A stretch of DNA of 64,000 nucleotides. It comes from an uncultured Latescibacterota bacterium. GTDB taxonomy: Bacteria > Latescibacterota > UBA2968. Each line of letters opens with the position of its first letter. The stretch's first letter is position 1. Below, one piece after another: positions 50,828-59,594 of the stretch. The stretch lies in assembly GCA_958295785.1 (NCBI GenBank), contig OY282377.1, positions 4,218,896-4,282,895 of the forward strand, given 5' to 3'. A model generated the notes under the pieces. That model was not told where the DNA came from. It saw only the letters and a list, made by a program, of their open reading frames with translations, and did not search any database. Both the position numbers and the translations under genes were made by a program.

Positions 50828-51835
50828 TCAAGGGGTTTGAGAGGTGATGCGATAGAATTTCTCGCCCTCAAAATCTTGGTCGTGCCGCAACATCCCCCAG
50901 ATCGAATGGAGCAACTTTCGCATCACGGCAACGATGGCTTGTAAGGGCTTTTTGCCTCTGGCAATGAGTTTGTCATAGAAGGCTTTGACATGGACTTCGT
51001 GCCTACAGGCCACCCACGCAGGCATATAGAGGGCATGTCGGAGGTACTTATTCCCGGTTTTTGAGATGCGTCTGGGCGGATTTGCTGTGCCCGATTGTTT
51101 CGGTTTTGGGTCAAGCCCTGCGTGTGCGACCCATTGGGACGGTTTCATATCTTGTGGCAGGCGTGCCAGTTCGTCCAAGAGCCGCCAGGCACTGGTTTGT
51201 GCGATACCCTGGACAGAGCAGAGGCGTTGATAAGCGCGCTTGAGGGTCAAGTCCTGCTTGACCCAGTCAAGGGCTTGGGCTTGCAGGTACTGGATTCGGC
51301 GTTTGAGGTGTCGAATATGCCCCTGAATATCGCGTGCGATGAGGTGTGTGCTGCGGATGGGGTAGCCCTGTGCGTGGGATCGGTTGCGCTCGCGGATGAT
51401 CGCTTGTTTGAGTTGCTCCATCCGGCGTGTCAGGGCTTGCAGTTGCAGGACGTGCTCGCTCGGGGGTTGCCAAGCCACAAAGGGCATGCGCTGGGCATCA
51501 TCGAGGATCAACAGCGCATCCATCGCGTCTGTCTTCGCCCGTTGCATGCGGGCTTGCGCGTCATTGTGCATCGCTTTGGGATTGACGACCATGACGTGCG
51601 TGCGGCGATGATGATGCAAGGCCAAAGCCACCTCCAGGCTATAAAGCCCGGTGGCTTCAAGGCAGACACAGACCGTCCGTCCGCCCTTGGTGAGCCACTT
51701 CAGCAAACGCTTGTGTGCCGGGGGATCGTTGTCAAAGGTCGCTTGCTTGACGGCTTGCCCAGCGCTTGACAGGGCAACGCGCAACGCACGGGCACTGACA
51801 TCAATGCCTGCAAAAGAGGGGTGGGATTTCGACAT
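50828..51835 (-). CDS. IS110-family transposase
   Basis: 335 residues from the minus ATG at 51835, preceded by aggaggccgcg. The N-terminal DEDD catalytic domain shows FAGIDVSARALRVAL (Asp), CLEATGLYS (Glu) and AKTDAMDALLI (Asp). The C-terminal Transposase_20 part has LCSVQGIAQTSAWRLLDEL and HAGLDPKPKQSGT. The frame is intact, so the element may be active. IS110 elements lack long inverted repeats, so the ends cannot be fixed from one copy. The noncoding flanks should hold the bridge RNA of the family. Confidence 0.93.
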   Translation of the reverse strand: MSKSHPSFAGIDVSARALRVALSSAGQAVKQATFDNDPPAHKRLLKWLTKGGRTVCVCLEATGLYSLEVALALHHHRRTHVMVVNPKAMHNDAQARMQRAKTDAMDALLILDDAQRMPFVAWQPPSEHVLQLQALTRRMEQLKQAIIRERNRSHAQGYPIRSTHLIARDIQGHIRHLKRRIQYLQAQALDWVKQDLTLKRAYQRLCSVQGIAQTSAWRLLDELARLPQDMKPSQWVAHAGLDPKPKQSGTANPPRRISKTGNKYLRHALYMPAWVACRHEVHVKAFYDKLIARGKKPLQAIVAVMRKLLHSIWGMLRHDQDFEGEKFYRITSQTP

Positions 51836-52179
51836 CGCGGCCTCCTGTGATGAGGGGGTGCTAAGGGATACTGTCTTCGCTCGCGTCCCGACCTTTTCAC
51901 GCCAAGCGTACCGACCTTGTCTATGCAGCCTCAATGGACTTAGATACTCTTCGGTATAGACCCGGCGGTCGGGGGGCCTATCTTTCCTCCAAGGTCATCG
52001 CCTTCAAGGGGGATCGGCCTTCCCCGAGCCGGGCATCAAGATGCCTTGTCTCGATACGACGGTGCAACACCTAATTAACCCTTTCTCGCAAGATACAAGG
52101 GGAAGAACATCTCCCCTTCCCATGAACCGTAGGGACAGGCCCCCGTGCCTGTCCTCATCCTTTTTGAAAGGAGCAAAAT
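51836..52179. other. Non-coding flank of IS110 and upstream region of the sulfatase genes
   Basis: The first about 200 nt are upstream of the transposase and are the likely place of a structured IS110 noncoding (bridge) RNA; I see short stems such as ggtcggggggcc but cannot define it. 52129-52156 is a minus-oriented GGACAGGC...GCCTGTCC palindrome. aaaggagc before 52180 is the sulfatase ribosome-binding site. Confidence 0.45.
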
Positions 52180-53574
52180 ATGTCCAACGCCCATCCAAAT
52201 GTCCTCTGGCTGTTTCTCGAGGACATGAACCCGTGGATGAGTTGCTGCGGCGATCAAACCGTGCAAACGCCGAATATAGACGCGCTCGCCGCCTCGGGCG
52301 TGCGATTTGATCGGGCGTATCAAACTTCGGGCGTGTGTTCTCCTTCGCGCTCTGCGACGATTACGGGGATGTATCAGACAACCATTGGCGCGCACAATCA
52401 CCTCAGTTCACAGCCCCAATTCCGCGGGTTGGATATGGGCGATGAGTACGACGCCATCCACCTGCCCGACGGGGTGAAGACGATCCCCGAGTATTTTCGA
52501 GACGCGGGATATTACACGTTCAACGAGGGCAAGACGCACTACAATTTCGTGTATGACTCCGCTGTGTTGTTCGACCACCACAACGGCGCCAATGATTTCA
52601 AAGGGGCGAAAAATGGAACCGAGTGGTCCGCGCGTTCCCCCGGTCAGCCGTTTTTTGGACAGATACAGCTTCGAGGCGGCAAGAGCATTGGGGTGCTCAA
52701 ACGCCGTGAAACCGATCCCGCCGCCGTGCCCGTGCCGTCGTTTTATCCAGACCACGAGATCATCCGCCGGGAACTCGCCCTGCACTACGATTGCATTTTG
52801 CACACGGACGAGCAGGTGGGCTGGATTTTGTCCCGCTTGGAGGAAGACGGCTTGCGCGAGAACACGATCATTTTCCTGTTCAGCGACCACGGCATGCGCC
52901 TGCCCCGGCACAAGCAGTTCATTTATGAAGGCGGTCATAAAATCCCGTTGATGATTTCTTGGGCCGGCAACACCGCGGTCGTAAAACCCGGCACAGTGCG
53001 GTCAGATCTGGTCAGCGGCATCGACATCGGCGCCACGTCGCTCGCGCTCGCCGGGCTTGAGGTGCCCGATTACATGGAGGGTCAAGATGTGTTCGGCGAG
53101 GAGTTTGTCCCGCGGGATTACGTGATCGCGGCAAAGGATCGCTGCGATTTTACCATAGACCGCATGCGCGCGGTGCGGTCGCAACGGTATCGCTACGTGC
53201 GGAATTTTATGACGGATCGCCCCTTTATGCAGGCGCAATACCGCGATGGATCGGATTTTATGGAACTGATGCGCGCGATGTATGCCAACGGCGAACTGGC
53301 GCCTGAGCAGGCATTTCTCTGGGCAGAAGAACGCCCGGCAGAAGAGTTTTACGATTGCGATGCCGATCCCGACGAGGTGATAAATCTCGCAGATGATCCC
53401 GCCCATGCAGACGCTTTGCAACAGCACCGCGATATTTTGACCCGGTGGATCGCACAGACAGACGACAAGGGCCAATATCCCGAATCCGAAATTGGCCTGC
53501 GCTGCGTGCTGAAACGCTGGGGCGAGAAGTGCATCAATCCAGAGTACGACGCGATCAAAAAGGAGACGCAATGA
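52180..53574 (+). CDS. Cys-type sulfatase 1
   Basis: 464 residues. The sulfatase signature CSPSR (Cys 53, GVCSPSRSATITG) is the formylglycine site. NVLWLFLEDMNPWM at the start holds the metal-binding acidic residue, and FLFSDHGMRLPRHKQFIYEGG the second metal site. It resembles arylsulfatase/heparan N-sulfatase-like proteins of polysaccharide users. No signal peptide is visible. Maturation needs a formylglycine-generating enzyme, not found here. The second sulfatase starts in a 4-nt overlap. Confidence 0.93.
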   Translation: MSNAHPNVLWLFLEDMNPWMSCCGDQTVQTPNIDALAASGVRFDRAYQTSGVCSPSRSATITGMYQTTIGAHNHLSSQPQFRGLDMGDEYDAIHLPDGVKTIPEYFRDAGYYTFNEGKTHYNFVYDSAVLFDHHNGANDFKGAKNGTEWSARSPGQPFFGQIQLRGGKSIGVLKRRETDPAAVPVPSFYPDHEIIRRELALHYDCILHTDEQVGWILSRLEEDGLRENTIIFLFSDHGMRLPRHKQFIYEGGHKIPLMISWAGNTAVVKPGTVRSDLVSGIDIGATSLALAGLEVPDYMEGQDVFGEEFVPRDYVIAAKDRCDFTIDRMRAVRSQRYRYVRNFMTDRPFMQAQYRDGSDFMELMRAMYANGELAPEQAFLWAEERPAEEFYDCDADPDEVINLADDPAHADALQQHRDILTRWIAQTDDKGQYPESEIGLRCVLKRWGEKCINPEYDAIKKETQ

Positions 53575-55268
53575 GCAAACCCAATATTCTCGTCATTTTG
53601 ACCGACGATCAGGGATGGGGCGATTTGAGTGTGCATGGCAATGCGAATCTCAATACGCCGAATGTGGATTCGCTGGCGCGGGATGGCGCGCTGTTCGACC
53701 GGTTTTACGTGTGCCCGGTGTGCGCGCCCACGCGGGCAGAATTTTTGACCGGACGCTATCATCTGCGCGGCGGGGTACACGGCGTGAGCACGGGTGCCGA
53801 AAGGTTGAATCTCGACGAGCAGACCATCGCCGAGGTGTTTCAGGCCGCGGGCTACGCCACGGGCGCGTATGGCAAGTGGCACAATGGCACGCAACATCCC
53901 TATCACCCCAATGCGCGGGGGTTCGACGAATTTTTTGGATTTTGTTCCGGGCACTGGGGGCAGTATTTCGACGCGGAACTCGAGCACAACGGCGAATTGA
54001 CACGCGGCAAGGGCTATTTGCCGGACGAGTGTACCGATCGCGCGATGGCCTTTATGGCGGAGAATGTGGCACAGGATCGCCCATTTTTCTGCTATATCCC
54101 CTACAATATTCCGCATACGCCCTTTCAAGTGCCCGACCGGTTTTACGACCCGTTCCGCGACAAGCCCATAACCATGTGCGCGACCCGTCCGGAACAAGAA
54201 GACCTCGACCGCACCCGGGCCGCGCTCGCGCTGTGCGAAAACATCGACTGGAACGTGGGGCGATTGCTGGGCAAGTTGGATGACTTGGGCATTGCGGAAG
54301 ATACGATTGTGTTTTACTTCGGGGACAATGGCCCCAATGGCGCACGGTGGAATGGCGGAATGAAGGGCACGAAGGGATCAGCAGATGAGGGCGGCGTGCG
54401 CGTGGCCGGGCTGATGCGCTGGCAAGGGCAGATCGAGGCGGGCGCGGTGATTGGGGAAATCGCGGGCGCGATTGATTTGCTGCCGACCTTTGCCGATTTG
54501 GCGGGCGTTGATGTGGAAGGTGGCAAACCGCTGGACGGGCGCAGTTTGAAGCCCCTGTTGTTGGGCGAGAATATCGCCTGGCCCGATCGGATCATTTTGT
54601 CTCACCAGCGGGCGCAACTAAGTGCGCGCAACCAGCGGTTTCGTTTGGATGTGGCGGGCAAGTTGTACGACATGGTCGCAGACGGCGGGCAGACCACGGA
54701 TGTGTCGCAAGACCATCCCGATATACACGCGGAATTGTCCGATGCAGTGGCGAAATTTCGCGCCGAGGTGTTGCCCGTCACCGACGACCGCCCCTTTGCC
54801 GTGGGCCATTGGAAATCCACGCGATTGCCCGCGCGAGATGGGGTGCATTTCGGTTCGATAACGCGCAGCGCCGGCGCGCCCAACTGCTCGTATTTTACGC
54901 ACTGGACCGAAGGGGGAGATCGGATGACTTGGGAAATTGAAGTCGGCACAGAAGGCGATTATGACGCGGCGATTTACTATACGTGCCCCGAAGAAGATGT
55001 GGGCGCGACCGTGGAATTGGCGTTTCAAGGCGCGAATACCGCTGCCGTGCAAGGGCGAGTCTTTGACGCGCACGACCCACCCCTCGTCGGCGCGGACGAT
55101 GATCGCTGCCCGCGCAAGGGCGAGTCTTATGTCAAGGATTTTGTGCCCCTGACCTTGGGAACGATTCGCCTGACCGCGGGGCGTGGGACCCTGACCCTGC
55201 GCGCCCTTGACGTGCCCGGGTCGCAAGTGATGGACGTGCGCCGCGTCGTGCTGACCTTAAAGGAATAA
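53571..55268 (+). CDS. Cys-type sulfatase 2 with C-terminal beta-sandwich domain
   Basis: 565 residues from the ATG at 53571 (ATGA overlap). The metal site ILTDDQGWGDL, the formylglycine motif CAPTR (Cys 51), GAYGKWHNG and FYFGDNGPNG are intact. The last about 110 residues (MTWEIEVGTEGDYDAAIYYTCPEEDVGATVEL type) form a jelly-roll-like domain, possibly carbohydrate binding. No signal peptide is seen. With sulfatase 1 it probably desulfates a sulfated polysaccharide. Confidence 0.93.
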   Translation: MSKPNILVILTDDQGWGDLSVHGNANLNTPNVDSLARDGALFDRFYVCPVCAPTRAEFLTGRYHLRGGVHGVSTGAERLNLDEQTIAEVFQAAGYATGAYGKWHNGTQHPYHPNARGFDEFFGFCSGHWGQYFDAELEHNGELTRGKGYLPDECTDRAMAFMAENVAQDRPFFCYIPYNIPHTPFQVPDRFYDPFRDKPITMCATRPEQEDLDRTRAALALCENIDWNVGRLLGKLDDLGIAEDTIVFYFGDNGPNGARWNGGMKGTKGSADEGGVRVAGLMRWQGQIEAGAVIGEIAGAIDLLPTFADLAGVDVEGGKPLDGRSLKPLLLGENIAWPDRIILSHQRAQLSARNQRFRLDVAGKLYDMVADGGQTTDVSQDHPDIHAELSDAVAKFRAEVLPVTDDRPFAVGHWKSTRLPARDGVHFGSITRSAGAPNCSYFTHWTEGGDRMTWEIEVGTEGDYDAAIYYTCPEEDVGATVELAFQGANTAAVQGRVFDAHDPPLVGADDDRCPRKGESYVKDFVPLTLGTIRLTAGRGTLTLRALDVPGSQVMDVRRVVLTLKE

Positions 55269-55280
55269 AGCGTTTGGGCT

Positions 55281-56621
55281 TCACATCTCGCGCAATTTTT
55301 GCGACAAATTTTCAACTGGCGTAAAGATCCATTGCTTGCCCACTTTCGCGGCATCGAGCAATCCGCTCTTTTGAAGGGCCAGCAAATCCGTGCGCGCGGT
55401 TTGGTACACCACATTGTGGCTGTTCCGGTGGCCGTGGATCGTATATCGATGGCGCGGATGGCGAAGCGCGTGACTTAAAAGGGCGCGTTGGCGATGATTG
55501 AACGCGGCGGATTTCAGCACCTGATCAATGGCGTCGAACTGTCGCGTTTTGCGTTCAATATAGTCGCGCAGGGCCTGCACCGCTCGTTCAATAACGCGCA
55601 GTTGGTACAAAATAAAATAGGTCAAATCATTGTCATCGGTCTCAGTGTACAAAAAGGATCGGTCATAGCTCGCGGGGGCCTCGCGCAAAATTTGGGAAAT
55701 GGACAAAAATTCAAACAGCCAGTACCCATTGTGCAACATTGACCAGCAGAAAAGTGCGCGTGCCGTGCGACCATTGCCATCGACAAACGGGTGGTCGTAT
55801 CCCAACCAAAAATGCAACATAATCGCCCGAAGCACCGGATGAATAAACCCATCCGGCGTTTTGCCATTGGCAAAATCGCACATCGCCTGCATGCGGTCGG
55901 GCAGTTCTTCGGCAGGCGGGGGGCGGTGCAAAACATCACCCGTAGTCTGATCGGCAACATAAATCGATTCGTCGGCATTCCGAAAACGCCCCGCCCCTGA
56001 AGTGGCGTCCAGTATATCTTCTGTCACCATTCTGTGCAGGTCGAAAATGAGGCTTTGCGTTAAGGCGCGATCTTTCAACTCTGCGATAGCCTGCATCGTG
56101 CGATAATTGTTCAAAATCATCTGCTCACTGCGATTTTGCGGGGCGCGCCCAGCGCGGAGCATTTCTCGGGCGACCCGACGCGTGGTTGTGGCGCCTTCGA
56201 GTTGGCTAGACGTAATGGCCTCTTCAATCCGCGAATCCACGGCGTAGCGGTTGCGGTTCTCAACAATCTGGTCGGGCAGACCGACAAAACCGCGCATTCC
56301 CAAATCAATTCGATGCAAAGACTCGGGTATGGGATCTGGAATCAAAAAGCGAAAACGCGTTCCCGAACAGTCGATAAGTGGAATATCGCGCCGCGATCCC
56401 CTGCGCAACAGCTTTATGCCCAACCACCACTCGCGATGTGTCAACCCCTCGGGCGGCGTCCGATGTCGCAACTGCTCCCAGTGCAAGTAATCGGACGGTT
56501 TTATTTTTCCGATCACATGCGGAAAGCGTTCAACTTGCAATTCGCGCACCAAATCAGCGAGAGCCGGTGGTGTTTGGGGCTTTTTCACGGTGAATTGTCC
56601 CAATGATGTGTTCATACTCAT
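55281..56621 (-). CDS. Fic-domain protein with inhibitory motif and HTH end
   Basis: 446 residues on the minus strand. The Fic motif HPFVDGNGRTAR (about 275) is complete, so it should transfer AMP or a related group from a nucleotide to a protein hydroxyl. The inhibitory motif SSQLEGA (about 138) lies N-terminal, making it a class II Fic that is self-inhibited. A C-terminal winged-helix-like region (about 385-446: HPRHRYTIHGHRNSHNVVYQTARTDLLALQKSGLL) follows. The start codon lacks a Shine-Dalgarno sequence and sits next to an inverted repeat. Confidence 0.92.
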   Translation of the reverse strand: MSMNTSLGQFTVKKPQTPPALADLVRELQVERFPHVIGKIKPSDYLHWEQLRHRTPPEGLTHREWWLGIKLLRRGSRRDIPLIDCSGTRFRFLIPDPIPESLHRIDLGMRGFVGLPDQIVENRNRYAVDSRIEEAITSSQLEGATTTRRVAREMLRAGRAPQNRSEQMILNNYRTMQAIAELKDRALTQSLIFDLHRMVTEDILDATSGAGRFRNADESIYVADQTTGDVLHRPPPAEELPDRMQAMCDFANGKTPDGFIHPVLRAIMLHFWLGYDHPFVDGNGRTARALFCWSMLHNGYWLFEFLSISQILREAPASYDRSFLYTETDDNDLTYFILYQLRVIERAVQALRDYIERKTRQFDAIDQVLKSAAFNHRQRALLSHALRHPRHRYTIHGHRNSHNVVYQTARTDLLALQKSGLLDAAKVGKQWIFTPVENLSQKLREM

Positions 56622-56624
56622 TTC

Positions 56625-56649
56625 ATACTAATATATATAAAATTAGTAT
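56625..56649. promoter_or_regulatory. Inverted repeat in the divergent fic promoter region
   Basis: ATACTAAT (56625-56632) and ATTAGTAT (56642-56649) form a perfect 8-bp inverted repeat around an AT-only spacer. It lies just upstream of the fic start and ahead of the divergent small-protein gene. It is a likely operator, perhaps for the Fic protein's own HTH. Confidence 0.6.
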
Positions 56650-56735
56650 AAAAGACCACCCTTATGACTATCAAAATAGGGCGTGTTTGGAAAAGCGAAG
56701 TGTCGTATATTGAAATACAAGCATCGGGGCGTGGT

Positions 56736-57002
56736 ATGGCTTACAAAACACAATCGTGCGACACGAGTTTCAAAGTGGAACGCCTGCTCATTGAAGCGTA
56801 TCGGCGCATGACGCCGCACGAGAAAGCCAAAAAAATATCCCAACTCTCTCAGACGTGTACAGACCTCGCAGTTGCGGGCATTCGCAGTCGGTATCCCAAA
56901 GCAGATGATCGGGAAATTCGCCTTCGCCTCGGCGCGTTGCGCTTGGATCGACAGACCATGATCGAGGCATTTGGCTGGGACCCCCACAAAGAGGGCTATT
57001 GA
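56736..57002 (+). CDS. Small hypothetical protein preceding a nucleotidyltransferase
   Basis: 88 residues from the ATG at 56736; the frame is open from 56664. It is charged and helical (FKVERLLIEAYRRMTPHEKAKKISQLSQTC, YPKADDREIRLRLGALRLDR). Proteins of this kind are often encoded directly before nucleotidyltransferases. It ends 1 nt before the next gene, so the two are coupled. It may be an accessory or toxin-antitoxin-like partner. Confidence 0.7.
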   Translation: MAYKTQSCDTSFKVERLLIEAYRRMTPHEKAKKISQLSQTCTDLAVAGIRSRYPKADDREIRLRLGALRLDRQTMIEAFGWDPHKEGY

Positions 57003-57003
57003 C

Positions 57004-57573
57004 GTGCTTTCCGAACCTCTCTGCGTCGCCCTACAGATGGCGGAAATACTCGAAAATTTGGACATTCCATATCTCGTGGGTGGGTCAATTGCCAGTTCAA
57101 TCTACGGTGAACCTCGGGCCACCCAAGACATCGACATCGTCGCAGAACTGAAGGGCCGACATGTTCAGCCTCTGATTGCAGCGACACAAAACGCATTTTA
57201 CATCGCAGAAGAAGACGTTTTTCACGCTGTTTCTCGGCTTAACTCCTTCAATGTCATCCATCTCGAAACAATGACCAAGGTCGATATTTTTGTCCTCGGG
57301 GCTGACGCACTCGACCGCGAAGAAATGCGCCGGCGACAACCGCGTTTCGTTGCGGGTACTCAACTATTTGTGGCGACGCCAGAAGATATTGTGTTGCAAA
57401 AATTGATCTGGTTTTGGAAAGGTGGAGGCGTTTCGGATCGGCAATGGCGGGATGTATTGGGCGTCTTAAAGGTACAGGCCGAACGCTTGGATTGGGATTA
57501 TCTCAAACATTGGACAGAATCTCTAAATTTGTCCAATTTATTGCAACGGGCAAAAGCGGAATCAACGCCATAA
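57004..57573 (+). CDS. Nucleotidyltransferase-fold protein
   Basis: 189 residues from the GTG at 57004; a TTG further upstream would overlap the preceding gene. The polymerase-beta-like motif YLVGGSIASSIYGEPRATQDIDIVAE carries GGS and the DxD metal site. KVDIFVLGADALDREEMRRR and ATPEDIVLQKLIWF are typical of the DUF6036/AbiEii-like group. It may nucleotidylate a protein or tRNA as part of a two-gene toxin-antitoxin-like pair with the preceding gene. Confidence 0.85.
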   Translation: MLSEPLCVALQMAEILENLDIPYLVGGSIASSIYGEPRATQDIDIVAELKGRHVQPLIAATQNAFYIAEEDVFHAVSRLNSFNVIHLETMTKVDIFVLGADALDREEMRRRQPRFVAGTQLFVATPEDIVLQKLIWFWKGGGVSDRQWRDVLGVLKVQAERLDWDYLKHWTESLNLSNLLQRAKAESTP

Positions 57574-57585
57574 GATCAAAAAACA

Positions 57586-58422
57586 ATGGGATTACTCGAC
57601 GGAAAAATTGCGATCATCACCGGGGGCGCGAGTGGCATTGGGCGCGCAACCGCTCGCCTTTTTATTTCGGAAGGCGCGCGCGTCGTCATTGCGGATATTC
57701 AGGAAGACAAAGGCCAAGCCCTCGCAACAGAACTCGGACCTGACGCCATCTTTCAACACGCCGACGTCAGCCGGGAATCCGATATCAAAGCGATGGTCGA
57801 TCTCGCTATCGCGCACTTTGGACGCTTGGATTGCCTGTTTAACAACGCCGGATACGGCGGCGTATCCGGGCGCATCGAAAAAACATCCATGCACGGGTTT
57901 GACAACACTATCGGCGTTCTCCTGCGCGGCGTCTTCATGGGCATCAAACACGCGGCTCCGATCATGAAAAAACAAAAATCGGGCAGCATCATCAACACCG
58001 GGTCTGTCGCGGGCCTTCGCGCGGGGTATGGCCCGCATGTGTACAGCGCGTGCAAGGCCGCAGTCATTCACCTGACCAAATCAACGGCTATGGAACTGGG
58101 GCCTCACAATGTGCGCGTCAACTGCATCTGCCCAGGCGGTATTGCCACTCCCCTCTTTGCCCCGGTATTGGGCCTCGCGCCCGAGGAAGCGGACCGCGCC
58201 TATGCGATCATGAAAAAAATGCTCGCCAGCGAACAGCCCATTCATCGCGCGGGTCAACCCGAAGATGTTGCACACGCGGCCCTCTATCTCGCCAGCGACC
58301 ACGCCTCGTTTGTCAGCGGTCACGCCCTCGTTGTGGATGGCGGCCTCATCGCCGGCAAACAATGGGCAGACGCTTGGATTGCACGACGGGGATCGGCTTC
58401 TGATCACAATCCCCAAAAATGA
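57586..58422 (+). CDS. Short-chain dehydrogenase/reductase
   Basis: 278 residues with ITGGASGIGRATARLF, NNAGYGG, the catalytic Ser in INTGSVAG and YSACKAA (YxxxK). It ends with the usual FVSGHALVVDGG. This classical SDR is unrelated at DNA level to the duplicated pair at 41853/47546. It overlaps the binding-protein gene by 4 nt, so it probably acts on the transported or sensed sugar or its derivative. Confidence 0.9.
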   Translation: MGLLDGKIAIITGGASGIGRATARLFISEGARVVIADIQEDKGQALATELGPDAIFQHADVSRESDIKAMVDLAIAHFGRLDCLFNNAGYGGVSGRIEKTSMHGFDNTIGVLLRGVFMGIKHAAPIMKKQKSGSIINTGSVAGLRAGYGPHVYSACKAAVIHLTKSTAMELGPHNVRVNCICPGGIATPLFAPVLGLAPEEADRAYAIMKKMLASEQPIHRAGQPEDVAHAALYLASDHASFVSGHALVVDGGLIAGKQWADAWIARRGSASDHNPQK

Positions 58423-59420
58423 GGAAAACAATGAACCGCTCGCGTCTGTCGATTCTGTTGATCGCGTGTTTGGCGATGATCGCCTGTGGAGGCGAACCGC
58501 CTCGCCCGTCAAAAACGACCATTGCCGTTATTCCCAAAGGCACGACCCACGAGTTTTGGAAATCGATCCACGCAGGCGCCGTCAAAGCGCAACGCGAGTT
58601 GGACATCGAAATAATCTGGAAAGGCCCGCTCAAAGAAGACAACCGCGAAGACCAAATCGCGCTGGTCGAAACCTTCATCGCACGCGGCGTTTCCGGGATT
58701 GTGCTCGCGCCCCTCGACGACGCGGCCCTTCGCGTGCCCGTTGCCAATGCCACGCGCAGTGGCATACCCGTCGTCATTATTGACTCGGGCCTTCAAAGCG
58801 CGGACTTTGTATCCTTTGTCGCCACCGACAATTATCAGGGTGGGCGCATGGCAGGCACGCACATGGCCCAACGCCTGAACCACAAGGGCAGGGCGATCAT
58901 GCTGCGCTACCAGGAAGGCTCGGCCAGCACCGCAAAACGCGAACGGGGATTTTTGGACGCGATAGGCGAGTACGCGGGCATTGAAATCGCCTCGTCAAAT
59001 CAGCACGGCGGCGCCACCACGGAAAGCGCGTATCGCGCTGGCGAAAACCTGCTCGCGCCCTTGAAAGACGCAAGCGGCAAACTCGTCATTCAAGGCATCT
59101 TCTGCCCCAACGAATCCACGACCTTCGGCATGTTGCGTGCCCTGCAAGATGCGGGCCTCGCCGGCAGCGTGATTTTCATTGGGTTCGACAGTTCGGAGAA
59201 ACTCGTGGAGGCCTTGGAAAACGGCGAGATCCACGCCCTCGTTTTGCAAAACCCCTTCAAAATGGGCTACCTCGGCGTCAAAACAATGGCCGCGCATCTC
59301 GCGCATCAACCCGTTGAAAAACGCATTGACACCGGCGTTGCCCTCGCGACCAAAGACAATATGAACGATCCGGATATCAAAGCGGTATTGACGCCGGATT
59401 TGGACAAATGGCTTCGGTAA
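58419..59420 (+). CDS. Sugar ABC transporter substrate-binding lipoprotein (RbsB-like)
   Basis: 333 residues. The signal peptide ends in a lipobox (LAMIACGG). The periplasmic-binding fold of the ribose/xylose group follows: IAVIPKGTTHEFWKSIHAGAVKAQREL, GVSGIVLAPLDDAALRVPVANATRSGIPVVIIDS and NPFKMGYLGVKT. No permease or ATPase is encoded nearby, so it may serve a distant transporter or act in sensing. Confidence 0.9.
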   Translation: MRKTMNRSRLSILLIACLAMIACGGEPPRPSKTTIAVIPKGTTHEFWKSIHAGAVKAQRELDIEIIWKGPLKEDNREDQIALVETFIARGVSGIVLAPLDDAALRVPVANATRSGIPVVIIDSGLQSADFVSFVATDNYQGGRMAGTHMAQRLNHKGRAIMLRYQEGSASTAKRERGFLDAIGEYAGIEIASSNQHGGATTESAYRAGENLLAPLKDASGKLVIQGIFCPNESTTFGMLRALQDAGLAGSVIFIGFDSSEKLVEALENGEIHALVLQNPFKMGYLGVKTMAAHLAHQPVEKRIDTGVALATKDNMNDPDIKAVLTPDLDKWLR

Positions 59421-59499
59421 TCAGTGGTCACTCTCCACTCTTCACTGAAAATCAGCTATCAGCGTTTGGCATTCAGCTATCAGCCCTGCCGCTGGGTAC

Positions 59500-59527
59500 G
59501 AGGACAGGCACGGGGGCCTGTCCCTAC
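59500..59527 (+). repeat. GGACAGGC palindromic repeat
   Basis: gaggacaggcacgggggcct and on to ccctac; arms GGACAGGC and GCCTGTCC. It is followed by aactgattggggcag, which is duplicated at 61172 together with the next gene. Confidence 0.85.
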
Positions 59528-59594
59528 AACTGATTGGGGCAGGGGACTAACTGCTGACTGCTGACCGCTACCTTTCACACAGGAATCCAAAATA

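Noticed and set aside
51095-51769. 224-residue + frame
   Set aside because: Shadow of the IS110 transposase on the minus strand.
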